From positions 1,503,001 to 1,567,000 of the forward strand of contig NZ_CP022548.1 of assembly GCF_002776575.1 (NCBI RefSeq): 64,000 nt of DNA, read 5' to 3'. Below are positions 1 to 7,895 of this stretch, in pieces; positions within the stretch are counted from its first letter, which is position 1, and the number at the start of each line of letters is the position of its first letter. Origin of the DNA: Sphingorhabdus sp. YGSMI21 (GTDB taxonomy: Bacteria; Pseudomonadota; Alphaproteobacteria; Sphingomonadales; Sphingomonadaceae). The notes under the pieces are model-generated. The model ran no database searches. It was not told where the DNA came from and worked only from the letters and a program-made list of their open reading frames with translations. Position numbers and translations under genes: made by a program.

Positions 1-204
1 TTTCTGGAGCGCTATGATCGTTTTAACGATGCCATCCAGGCAATCGCCGATATGCCAGGTCCAACAGCTGATTTACTCCATAAATTTCTGGCACAAAATG
101 CCGGATCACTGTCAGCACGCGCACGGAAGATAGAATTTGCAGCGCTATCTGATCATGAAGTGGCGGTAATTGAAAAGCACTACGCCGAGATATTCGATAC
201 CTGA
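1..204 (+). CDS. C-terminal fragment of a probable Fic-family protein (5' end outside the window)
   Basis: Frame 1 is open from the first base to a TGA at 202-204 and gives 67 residues. The pattern of a DMPG motif, a helix, a stretch rich in Ser-Ala-Arg and a FAALSDHE motif close to the end resembles the C-terminal helical extension of Fic/DOC-type AMP-transferases. The catalytic HPFxxGNGR motif would lie upstream and cannot be seen, so the family call is from memory of the tail only. If the tRNA fragment just downstream is an attachment site, this gene belongs to the integrated element. Fic proteins are common cargo of such elements. Confidence 0.45.
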   Translation, partial: FLERYDRFNDAIQAIADMPGPTADLLHKFLAQNAGSLSARARKIEFAALSDHEVAVIEKHYAEIFDT

Positions 205-568
205 ACAGGCCATGTTGTCATGCCGGCGAAATGCCTTGGCTTATCCGCCGGGCCACAAGTATTAAGTAATTGAAATAATGCTTAAATATTCCAGTTTCTG
301 ACCAACAGGCTGCAAGTCCATAATGACCAATAATCATCATTGTGGGCCTTTTTGTGGGCTTTTTCGATCTCCGCATTGAAATAATACATATAAATCAATG
401 GATTAAGGCCTCAATTCGAGTCCTCTTCTGGGCACCATATTTTCATTCGCAACACGCACCAAATAAAATCCCCACCAACCCCACGGCCGTCAACCGACCT
501 GCGCACCCCCCGCCACCATCCTTATTGCAAGTCATTCGCAACTGATGTACTGGGCCTGACGGTCAGTC
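205..568. other. Intergenic stretch holding an attachment-site-like tRNA 3' end
   Basis: No convincing gene lies in these 364 bases. The part from about 205 to 400 is AT-richer than its surroundings. It carries two direct copies of TGTGGGC (341-347 and 353-359), each followed by a run of T or C-T bases, like the arm-type repeats seen next to some tyrosine-recombinase attachment sites. From 415 to 437 the sequence is a tRNA 3' end, listed separately. The rest, up to the sigma-factor gene, shows no feature I recognise. Confidence 0.5.
415..437 (+). mobile_element. Attachment-site remnant: duplicated 3' end of a tRNA (tRNA-Leu-like)
   Basis: The 23 bases have exact tRNA 3'-end architecture: a 7-base T-loop TTCGAGT (415-421), a 5-base stem strand CCTCT (422-426), a 7-base acceptor strand TCTGGGC (427-433), then A and CCA (434-437). 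The bases just upstream (CTCAA) do not pair with CCTCT, so there is no tRNA body here. It is a copied 3' end, as left by a tyrosine-recombinase element that integrated into a tRNA gene. The acceptor and T-stem bases fit tRNA-Leu genes that begin GCCCAGA. The CCA faces right, so the element should lie to the left and resident chromosome to the right. Confidence 0.6.
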
Positions 569-1084
569 ATGTCTATCAACGCCACCGCCTTGTCGCGTCT
601 GTTGCTTGCAGAACGCCAGTCGCTGCTCCGGCAGCTCAGCCGGCTTGTCGGGCGGGACGGGGCCGAGGATGTGGCGCAGAAATTGTGGCTCAAGGTCCAG
701 GCGGTCCGGGACGATCCCCCGATCCTCAACAAGCGGGCCTATTTGCGGCGGCTGGCGCATAATGTCGCGGTGGATCATATCAAGAGCGACCGGCGCAAGA
801 CGGCGGTTGCCCAGCATGCGGAGGCTTTGCTGTGGGGGCAGGATCATGAGCCGGGGCCGGACCGCATTGTGGAATCGCGGGAAACGCTGCAGCGGGTGCG
901 GGATGCGCTGGCCAGTCTTCCCGAGCCGACGCGCACGATATTGCACCTCACCCGCATGGAAGGGCTGACCCAGCGGGAAACCGCTGAGCGGGTCGGGGTG
1001 AGTTCGACCACGGTCGAAAATCACCTGCGGCGGGCGTTGCGCGAGCTTGCCCAGGTCCGGGACGGTGATCCCGCCGGGGAATAA
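569..1084 (+). CDS. ECF RNA polymerase sigma factor, FecI type
   Basis: A 171-residue sigma factor with region 2 at about residues 10-75 (AEDVAQKLWLKV core, then the HNVAVDHIKSDRR promoter-melting segment) and region 4 at about 115-165, with a helix-turn-helix in GLTQRETAERVGVSSTTVE. It lies directly upstream of a FecR-type anti-sigma/regulator and a TonB-dependent receptor with an N-terminal signalling domain, the classic order for cell-surface signalling. It is expected to direct RNA polymerase to the receptor promoter at about 2200-2330 when ligand binds the receptor. The downstream haem oxygenase points to haem as the signal. Confidence 0.92.
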   Translation: MSINATALSRLLLAERQSLLRQLSRLVGRDGAEDVAQKLWLKVQAVRDDPPILNKRAYLRRLAHNVAVDHIKSDRRKTAVAQHAEALLWGQDHEPGPDRIVESRETLQRVRDALASLPEPTRTILHLTRMEGLTQRETAERVGVSSTTVENHLRRALRELAQVRDGDPAGE

Positions 1085-1177
1085 TATTCCGTATATCTGC
1101 TTGGGAAAATAGGGTCGGCAGGCGTCTAATCTTATAGGGCTGCTGAAACCGGCAACCCGTTCGCATCAATTTGTAAT

Positions 1178-2197
1178 ATGAACATGAAGAAACAGGCCAT
1201 TCCGATACCCAATTCCTCTGAGCAAAACCAGCATGCCGACCTTGACGAGCAGGCGCGATACTGGATCGTCCGCCTCGTTTCGAAGGAAATGAGCCAGCGG
1301 GAACTGGAAGATCTGGAAGCATGGCTGGCAGAGCATGAAAGCCATGCCGCCGCCTTTGCCCGCGAACGCGCGCTCTGGCAGGATCTGGACATGGTTGCCG
1401 AGGGACCGGCCAGCCGCCCGATGCCGGCCGCCGGGATGCGCCCGAAGCCGCTGCAAAAAAGGCCGCGCCTGTCGCGCCGCCGTCTGGTGCGCGCCCTGCC
1501 ACTGGCGCTGACCGCCAGTTTCATCGCGCTCTTTTACGGCCCGGTCTTGCTGCTGGAAATGCAGTCCGATTTCCGCACGGCTGCCGGCGAGACGCGCAGC
1601 ATCGCGCTGTCCGATGGGTCGACCGTCATGCTCGACAGCGCCAGCGCGATTGCCGTGGATATGCAGGGACGGAACCGGACCATCCGCTTGCTGGAGGGCC
1701 GCGCATGGTTCGACGTCCGGCATGAATCCCGTCCGTTTCTGGTGGAAGCGATGGACGGGGTGACGCGCGATATTGGCACTGCTTTCGAAGTCATGGAGCA
1801 GGATGACAGCGTCCAGGTTTCCGTCACCGAAGGCGCGGTCGAAGTGCAGGGCCGGGCGCGCGGCGCGGCGCATCTGCTGGAGGCGGGAGAGCGGGCGCGC
1901 TATTCCGATAGCGACGTCGTTCCGCTGCCCTCCCGACCCGTCTCGGCGATGGCGTCATGGCGCAAGGGGGAATTGCTGCTAAACCAGCAGCCTGTGGAAG
2001 ACGCCATTCAGCAGATTGCCCGCTATCGCGCCGCACCGGTCTGGCTGTGGGGCGATTTTGACGATCTGCCGACGGTGAGCGGTGTGTTCCTGATCTCCCG
2101 TCCGGACGAAGCGCTGGCAACCATTGCCCGGATGCGCAGCCTGGAGCGGGTGGAATTGCCCGGCGGCGCGCTGCTGCTGCGCCCCAAGGAAAAATAA
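1178..2197 (+). CDS. FecR-family transmembrane sigma-factor regulator
   Basis: A 339-residue protein. Residues about 25-70 form the cytoplasmic N-terminal domain (DUF4880-like, YWIVRLVSKEMSQ then EDLEAWL) that binds the sigma factor. One hydrophobic segment lies at about 108-128. The periplasmic FecR domain follows (about 135-225, with the typical DGSTVMLDSASAIAV and EGRAWFDV elements), then a C-terminal STN-like region (about 265-330) that touches the receptor signalling domain. It sits 93 bp after the sigma gene. A second ATG at 1184 is an equally possible start. It should relay ligand occupancy of the receptor at 2330-5893 to the sigma factor. Confidence 0.92.
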   Translation: MNMKKQAIPIPNSSEQNQHADLDEQARYWIVRLVSKEMSQRELEDLEAWLAEHESHAAAFARERALWQDLDMVAEGPASRPMPAAGMRPKPLQKRPRLSRRRLVRALPLALTASFIALFYGPVLLLEMQSDFRTAAGETRSIALSDGSTVMLDSASAIAVDMQGRNRTIRLLEGRAWFDVRHESRPFLVEAMDGVTRDIGTAFEVMEQDDSVQVSVTEGAVEVQGRARGAAHLLEAGERARYSDSDVVPLPSRPVSAMASWRKGELLLNQQPVEDAIQQIARYRAAPVWLWGDFDDLPTVSGVFLISRPDEALATIARMRSLERVELPGGALLLRPKEK

Positions 2198-2329
2198 TTT
2201 TTTCCGGGGCATTGGGAAAATTGCTTCGGCATCAGTCTACCTTCTGACAGTTAGTGCGATTGACTCGCATTAGCGATAACGGGACGCCTGACCAACGGTG
2301 TCCTGATGCTCTGAAGGGATTGCAAGACG

Positions 2330-5300
2330 ATGATTTCAAAAAATGGCCGTGACAGACGGACGATCAATATTGTGCGGCATATGATGCTGGCCGGTACCGC
2401 GCTGAACTTCGTGACGCCGGTGGCGGCTGTCGCGCAGGACCAGACCACGGCAGCCGACGATATGCGGCATGATTTCGATATCGCCGCCCAGACGCTGCGC
2501 GGCGCGCTGCGGCAGGTCATGCAACAGGGCAATATTCAGGTCGGTTTTGAAGCCAGCGAAGTCGATGGCAAGCGCTCGGCCTCCGTGTCGGGCAATATGG
2601 ATGTGAACAGCGCCCTGTCCGCCCTGCTTGCAGGCACCGGCCTGACCTATCGACGGCTCACCAACGGATCGGTGGTGATCGTGCCCGCTGCGGCAGAGGA
2701 TGATGGCACGGTCCAGCTTCCTACCCTCAAGGTCGAAGGTAGCGGCGGAACCGCGGGCAGCGGCGGGACTTCCGGACGCGGCAACGGCGTCGCTTCGCGC
2801 GACGCACCCTATCGCAGCGCGGCCTCGACCGCCCATATTTCGGCCGAGCAGATCCAGCAGAACCGTGGCACCTCGCCGGGCGATTTCCTGCGCGGGGTTC
2901 CCGGCGTGCTGAATGGCGACAATCGCAACTCCGGCGCGCTGGATGTCAATATTCGCGGGATGCAGGGGATGGACCGCGTGCCGGTGGTGATTGACGGCTC
3001 GCTGCAGCAGTCGACCGTCTATCGCGGCTATTCCGGCGTCGCCGGCCGGACCTATCTCGACCCCGATCTGGTCGGCAGTATCACGATCGAGAAAGGCCCT
3101 AGCGCGGCAGCAGACGGGGTCGGCGCCACCGGCGGCGTGGTGCGAGCGAACACACTCAGCGCCAATGATCTGGTGGCCGAAGACAAGAATTTCGGCATTC
3201 GTTTCAAGGCGGGTATGCAAGGCAATAATGTCGATATACCGGCGGTGGGCACGCTCGGTACCGGCAACGGGTCCGACGAGCGTTATGCCCGGCCCGACAT
3301 GCTGGACCTGAACGGCTATAATTTCAGTATCGCCACTGCGTATCGCTCGGATGCGTTTGATCTCGTCGGGGCTGTTGCGCGCCGCAAGACCGGCAATTAT
3401 TTCGGTGGCGAACATGGCGAAGTGCCCGCAGGCAGCAGCCGCTACCAGCATGGCGAGGAAGTGCTCAGTAGCTCGCAGGACAACACATCAATCTTGCTAC
3501 GCAGCGTGATCCGGCCAAACGACGATCTCGCTCTGGATCTGTCCTATATGCGCTACGAGAGCGATTTCGGCGAAATGATGCCGTCGCAGATCGTCCGGTT
3601 CGGTGGCGCTTTGCAAGCGCCGCTCAGCCGGACCCATGTGAACACCTATACCGGTCGTTTGCGCTGGGATCCCGCCGACAATGACCTTATCGACCTCCAT
3701 CTCGACAGCTGGGCGACGGATAATTTCACCAGTATCGAAACGCTCTATCGTTTCGAACTCCCCAACGGGACGGTGATCAACGACGATGCCGCTTTCCAAA
3801 GCCAGTCCAATCGCTGGGGCTTGCGGCTCTGGAACGATTCTCGCTTTGATACCGGGATCGGCGCGCTCGCGCTTAGCTATGGCGGTTCTTACACACGCGA
3901 GCGGCTGAAGCCGCCTCCAGGATGGGAGGATTACAAGGGCAACTCGGGTTACAGCGATTTTGTCGAACCGCGCGACGGCTGGCGCAATGAATATAGCGCC
4001 TATATTTCGGGCGAGCTCAAGCCGACTGACTGGCTCACGTTCAATGCAGCGATGCGCTACACGAAGGTAAAGTCCCACGACAATAATCTGGTCGATGTTT
4101 CTACCGGATCGTCCGACGACCGGGACAGGGCGACCGGCTATAATGACGAGAATAACAGCGGTTTCTCGCCCATTGCCTCGGTCATTGTGGAGCCGCTGCC
4201 CGGATTGCAGTTTTTCGCCCGCTATGCCGAAGCGATCCGCGCGCCGAGCCTGTTTGAATCGACGTCCGGCTTCTCTTTCTATCCCGATCCGGACAATCCG
4301 GCACGCGCAGAGCGGTCGCGCAACAGCGAGATCGGCCTCAACTACCAGACCGATTCGCTGATTGTCTCGGACGACGTCCTGCAGGCGCGGCTCAGCTATT
4401 ATTCCAATCATGTGGATGACTATCTGACGCGCGGTACCAGCGATGGCCTGACGTCGGTAATCAATATCGACAGCGCCGAGTTCCAGGGCGCGGAGCTTTC
4501 GCTGCGCTACGACACGGGTGGCGTCTATGCCGAACTGGCCGGCTCGGTCCTGACCTATGAAGAGTTCTGCACCGAAGCGGGAGCATGCCGGGAAGGGGGA
4601 ACCGCGAACAGCTATATCCCGTCGCACCTTCCTCCGAAAAACAGCCTGTCGGCGACGCTTGGCGCACGCCTGTTCGACGAGCGGCTGCACGTCGGCGGGC
4701 GTTATACCCATATGGGGGATCGCGGCAACACGATCTATACATTTGGCGGTTCCTTAACGGTTGTCGATTGGGAGCCCTATGATGTGTTCGATCTGTTCGG
4801 GGATTTCCGGATCGATGACCGGATGAGCGTGGAATTCGGAATCGATAATATTACCGACCGCTATTATATGGACGCGCTGACACTGGGCCTGATGCCTTCA
4901 CCGGGCCGCACTTTCCGGCTCGGCTTTACCGGTGCTTTCGGAGGTCCGGCCAAAGCGGAATCCGACAACCAGCGCCAGCGGGCGATGGAATCCTATCTGC
5001 TCGGAAAATCGGCTGCCGGGTCTTTCGATGGCGACTGGAGCGGCTTCTATCTCGGCGCAACCGCAGGTTATGCCGATATTTCTCGAAAAGGCACGACCAC
5101 CGACGGTGCCGGCAATGCGGATGCCGTCGCCGCCACCGAGAGCGCCGATCTGAGCCATGGCGACATGCAATGGGGCGCGTTCGCGGGCTATAATTACGAT
5201 CTCGGCGGTGGCTGGATTGCCGGTGCCGAGGCCGATTTCAGCCTGATGCAGGGCAATGCGATGCGCTATGCGATCTCTGAAGAAATCCAGACCACTGCCA

Positions 5301-5893
5301 ACGGCTTTTACAATCTCGCTGCCGATCAGGAAGCGCAGGCGTCGATGGAATATGATTCACAGTGGATGGCCACAGCGCGCGGGCGGATCGGCTATGCAAC
5401 CGGCCGGGCTCTGTTCTACGGAACCGGCGGTCTTGCCTTCCTGAAGGAGAAGCAGACCCGCGGGCAGTATATTGACACCTATGACGTTAAAAACCTGTCC
5501 CAGGCCAATCCCTACGGCTATCTGACCGAGCTCTCCTTTACCGAAACAGACAGCAAGACGCGCACCGGCTGGACGCTCGGTGCGGGTGCGGAAATCGCTC
5601 TTGGCAAGAATATCTCGCTGCGTGGCGAATATAGTTACGCCCGGTTTGGGCAGAAGGACTTCCTGTTTGAAGAGGCCCGGTCCGGAGTCGGCAAGTCCTT
5701 CAGCTATGATGAGATCGTCGGATATGGTCCGCCCACCATATTCAATATCCCGGGAATCGGGATCATCGAAATCCCGAACCCGATCTACGAACAGGTTACG
5801 CAGGTCGGCACCTCCGACATCGAAAACGGCCGCCGGGCCGCCAGCAAGGCCGATGTTCACGGGCTGAAAATCGGCCTTTCCTTCCGCTTCTGA
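2330..5893 (+). CDS. TonB-dependent receptor (haem-type transducer) fused to a C-terminal Omp25-like beta-barrel
   Basis: The protein has 1187 residues, some 300 more than usual for a TonB-dependent transducer. In order: signal peptide (about 1-36), STN signalling domain (about 45-105), a Gly/Ser-rich linker, plug domain (about 155-275, with RGMQGMDRVPVVIDG) and a 22-strand barrel that closes with RTFRLGFTGAF near residue 870. After a short linker the chain restarts at about residue 899 with DWSGFYLGATAGYA, the opening of the Omp25/Omp31 (outer-membrane immunogenic) 8-strand family. It continues through WMATARGRIGYA, GWTLGAGAEIAL and NISLRGEYSYARFG to a final aromatic HGLKIGLSFRF. There is no stop or frameshift at the junction. 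Haem oxygenase downstream suggests a haem receptor. Confidence 0.88.
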   Translation: MISKNGRDRRTINIVRHMMLAGTALNFVTPVAAVAQDQTTAADDMRHDFDIAAQTLRGALRQVMQQGNIQVGFEASEVDGKRSASVSGNMDVNSALSALLAGTGLTYRRLTNGSVVIVPAAAEDDGTVQLPTLKVEGSGGTAGSGGTSGRGNGVASRDAPYRSAASTAHISAEQIQQNRGTSPGDFLRGVPGVLNGDNRNSGALDVNIRGMQGMDRVPVVIDGSLQQSTVYRGYSGVAGRTYLDPDLVGSITIEKGPSAAADGVGATGGVVRANTLSANDLVAEDKNFGIRFKAGMQGNNVDIPAVGTLGTGNGSDERYARPDMLDLNGYNFSIATAYRSDAFDLVGAVARRKTGNYFGGEHGEVPAGSSRYQHGEEVLSSSQDNTSILLRSVIRPNDDLALDLSYMRYESDFGEMMPSQIVRFGGALQAPLSRTHVNTYTGRLRWDPADNDLIDLHLDSWATDNFTSIETLYRFELPNGTVINDDAAFQSQSNRWGLRLWNDSRFDTGIGALALSYGGSYTRERLKPPPGWEDYKGNSGYSDFVEPRDGWRNEYSAYISGELKPTDWLTFNAAMRYTKVKSHDNNLVDVSTGSSDDRDRATGYNDENNSGFSPIASVIVEPLPGLQFFARYAEAIRAPSLFESTSGFSFYPDPDNPARAERSRNSEIGLNYQTDSLIVSDDVLQARLSYYSNHVDDYLTRGTSDGLTSVINIDSAEFQGAELSLRYDTGGVYAELAGSVLTYEEFCTEAGACREGGTANSYIPSHLPPKNSLSATLGARLFDERLHVGGRYTHMGDRGNTIYTFGGSLTVVDWEPYDVFDLFGDFRIDDRMSVEFGIDNITDRYYMDALTLGLMPSPGRTFRLGFTGAFGGPAKAESDNQRQRAMESYLLGKSAAGSFDGDWSGFYLGATAGYADISRKGTTTDGAGNADAVAATESADLSHGDMQWGAFAGYNYDLGGGWIAGAEADFSLMQGNAMRYAISEEIQTTANGFYNLAADQEAQASMEYDSQWMATARGRIGYATGRALFYGTGGLAFLKEKQTRGQYIDTYDVKNLSQANPYGYLTELSFTETDSKTRTGWTLGAGAEIALGKNISLRGEYSYARFGQKDFLFEEARSGVGKSFSYDEIVGYGPPTIFNIPGIGIIEIPNPIYEQVTQVGTSDIENGRRAASKADVHGLKIGLSFRF

Positions 5894-5912
5894 CCTCATC
5901 GGAGACATTGTG

Positions 5913-6512
5913 ATGACTGATATGACTGACACTCTCGAACCGTCGCGGGCGAAACGGCTCAAGGCTTTGACGCACGACGTGCATGACGCGCTGGACAAGT
6001 CCGTGATGGAGGCATCCAGTTTTGATGATTTACCAGGCTATAGCCGCTTTGTGCAGATGCAATGGGCATTCCACCGTGACATCGACGCGCTATATGACGA
6101 CGCGGGGCTGCAGGCGGTTCTCCCCGGATTGCAGCACCGGCGCCGGAGAGCGCTGATTGCGGCGGATCTTGTGGATCTCGGGCTGGCGCTGCCCCAGCTC
6201 GGGGACGATCCGGCCTTTGCCGCCGGAAAGGAAGCCGATCTGCCCACGGCGCTCGGCTGGCTCTATGTGGCCGAGGGTTCCAACATGGGGGCGGCGCTGC
6301 TGCGTAAACAGGCGGCCAGGATGGGGCTGTCGGACACGCATGGTGCGCGGCATCTCGCGCCAGCAGAGATCGGGCCGGCAGCGCATTGGCGGGCATTTAC
6401 AGCTGCATTGGACGCTGTCGCGCTGACCGATGCCGAGGAAGCGCGGGTGGTGCAGGGCGCACAATCTGCCTTTGCCCGGGTCCAGGATCTGGCCCATGCC
6501 TGTCTTGGTTGA
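5913..6512 (+). CDS. Biliverdin-producing haem oxygenase
   Basis: A 199-residue protein matching the length of bacterial haem oxygenases (HemO/HmuO/BphO group). These open the haem ring to biliverdin, CO and iron in the cytoplasm. The N-terminal KALTHDVHDALD segment supplies the candidate proximal His. The GWLYVAEGSNMGAALL segment matches the conserved distal-helix and glycine region of the family. I chose the ATG at 5913, which has a GGAGA ribosome site 7 bases upstream; a GTG lies just before it at 5910. It follows the receptor by 19 bp and overlaps the next gene, so iron is released from haem taken up by the receptor in the same transcription unit. Confidence 0.88.
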   Translation: MTDMTDTLEPSRAKRLKALTHDVHDALDKSVMEASSFDDLPGYSRFVQMQWAFHRDIDALYDDAGLQAVLPGLQHRRRRALIAADLVDLGLALPQLGDDPAFAAGKEADLPTALGWLYVAEGSNMGAALLRKQAARMGLSDTHGARHLAPAEIGPAAHWRAFTAALDAVALTDAEEARVVQGAQSAFARVQDLAHACLG

Positions 6513-6948
6513 GCGCGTTCCGGAGAAAACCGACGGGCAGGAGCTGCTGAAGCGCAGCCGAACGGCACGAATATTCTGGCTGGTGCTCGGGCTGTTGCTT
6601 GTGGGTGTGGGCTTTGTCGGCGCCTTTCTGCCGCTGCTGCCGACCGTCGATTTCCTGATCCTGGCGCTGGCCTGTTTTGCGCGGTCATCGCCCAGGCTGG
6701 AAGCCTGGCTTCTGAACCATCCGCGCTTCGGACCGGGTTTGCGGGCCTGGCGGGAAGAGCGGGCGATATCGCGCAAGGCACGCATCACCTCATGGTGCGG
6801 CATGGCTTTCGGCTATGGCCTGTTCCTGTTCGCCGCCCGTCCGGACTGGCTGCCGGCTAGCCTGGTCGGCATCGCCGTGCTGGCCAGCGCCTTGTGGGTC
6901 GCCAGCCGCCCGTTGCCCCGCCAGATGCTGGCCAGTGGCGACGAATAG
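6496..6948 (+). CDS. DUF454 (YbaN-family) inner-membrane protein
   Basis: A 150-residue membrane protein. The first hydrophobic segment (about 27-48) is followed by the family signature FLPLLPTVDFLILALACF and the basic stretch SPRLEAWLLNHPRFG with GLRAWREERAI. Two more hydrophobic segments lie near the C-terminus. The start at 6496 overlaps the haem-oxygenase stop by 17 bases, showing translational coupling. YbaN/DUF454 proteins of unknown function commonly sit beside haem-uptake genes, and this position supports that link. Its biochemical role is not known to me. Confidence 0.85.
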   Translation: MPVLVERVPEKTDGQELLKRSRTARIFWLVLGLLLVGVGFVGAFLPLLPTVDFLILALACFARSSPRLEAWLLNHPRFGPGLRAWREERAISRKARITSWCGMAFGYGLFLFAARPDWLPASLVGIAVLASALWVASRPLPRQMLASGDE

Positions 6949-6956
6949 TGAAACAT

Positions 6957-7730
6957 ATGCAGCTGCTCGATAAGGCAAGGGTGACGGTGCCGCCGGTCGC
7001 AGCCGTTCCGCCGGCCCCGCAACGGATGGCGGAGTCCGGGCCGATATACGAACACGGGCAATATAGCAGCGCATCCGCCGTCAACCGTTCCACCGCCTTC
7101 ACTCTGACCCTCGCGTTTCACGCGCTCGTGCTGGGCGGCTTTTTCATTCACCGCGGGGCTAGCCAGGTGAAGCTCGATACGCCGGCACTGGCCGTGTTTG
7201 ATATCGCGCCGCCAGCGGCGCCGCCAGAACCGAGCAGCGAAGTTCCCCCCGGCCCGCAGCAGGTGGAGAAGGAAATGCCGGATTTCGAACCGGTCGAGCA
7301 GGATATCGAACTGCCGGTCATTCGGCTTGCCAGCGACAATCCGATATCCGTACAGCCGCAATTGCCCGATCCGGGACCTCCGGTTGAACAGACCAGCGCG
7401 CCGGAAAATAGCCCGGTTCCACCGGCACCACAGCTGAGCAGTGCTGAAACTAGCTGGCAAGCGCGGCTTCTGGCGCATCTCGAGAAATTCCGCCGCTATC
7501 CCGCCGGAGCAAAAGCGCGCCGCGAACAGGGCGTGGCCTATATCCGGTTCCGGATGGACCGGGAGGGGCGGCTGGTCAGCGCGCAACTGTCCCGGTCCTC
7601 GGGCTCGCGGCGGCTGGACAAGGCCGCGCTGGAAACGATCCGGCGTGCGGCCCCGTTTCCAAAGCCACCGCAGGATTGGCCCGACAAGCAGCTGGAACTG
7701 ACCGCGCCAGTCGAGTTTTTCATCCGGTGA
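6957..7730 (+). CDS. tonB: TonB-family energy transducer
   Basis: A 257-residue protein with an N-terminal cytoplasmic stretch, a single membrane anchor (about residues 42-62, TAFTLTLAFHALVLGGFFI), a long Pro/Glu-rich periplasmic spacer and a C-terminal TonB domain (about 165-257). The last contains RRYPAGAKARREQG, VSAQLSRSSGSRRLDKAAL and a closing ELTAPVEFFIR. It couples the proton-motive force, through ExbB/ExbD encoded elsewhere, to the haem receptor of this locus. The ATG at 6957 is preferred; a GTG at 6948 overlaps the stop of the previous gene. The location suggests a TonB dedicated to haem uptake. Confidence 0.9.
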   Translation: MQLLDKARVTVPPVAAVPPAPQRMAESGPIYEHGQYSSASAVNRSTAFTLTLAFHALVLGGFFIHRGASQVKLDTPALAVFDIAPPAAPPEPSSEVPPGPQQVEKEMPDFEPVEQDIELPVIRLASDNPISVQPQLPDPGPPVEQTSAPENSPVPPAPQLSSAETSWQARLLAHLEKFRRYPAGAKARREQGVAYIRFRMDREGRLVSAQLSRSSGSRRLDKAALETIRRAAPFPKPPQDWPDKQLELTAPVEFFIR

Positions 7731-7735
7731 AGACG

Positions 7736-7757
7736 GGGGCAGTGACAATGCTGCCCC
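7736..7757 (+). terminator. Possible transcription terminator after the haem locus
   Basis: GGGGCAG (7736-7742) and CTGCCCC (7751-7757) form a perfect 7-bp stem with an 8-base loop, five bases after the tonB stop. No T-run follows, so it is either Rho-dependent or simply a stable hairpin. The operon must end somewhere before the next gene at 7896. Confidence 0.35.
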
Positions 7758-7895
7758 GCAACCTGCCCGCCGGCGCCATTGGTTCCGCCCAGCGCGCGCG
7801 GAATTTGCGCCGGTAGATTCCCTTCCGTTTCTCGGCCTTGATCCGGCAGATCGGCAGCAAAAGCTAAACTCCCGGTAGAAACGCCCGTTAACGCA

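Noticed and set aside
342..545. A 67-codon frame after the Fic-like gene end
   Set aside because: It spans the tRNA 3'-end fragment and has a low-complexity Pro-rich tail, so it is not a believable gene.
3497..4711. A 404-codon minus-strand open frame inside the fused receptor gene
   Set aside because: It mirrors the receptor barrel coding sequence. The forward frame has a continuous family match and the reverse frame has none.
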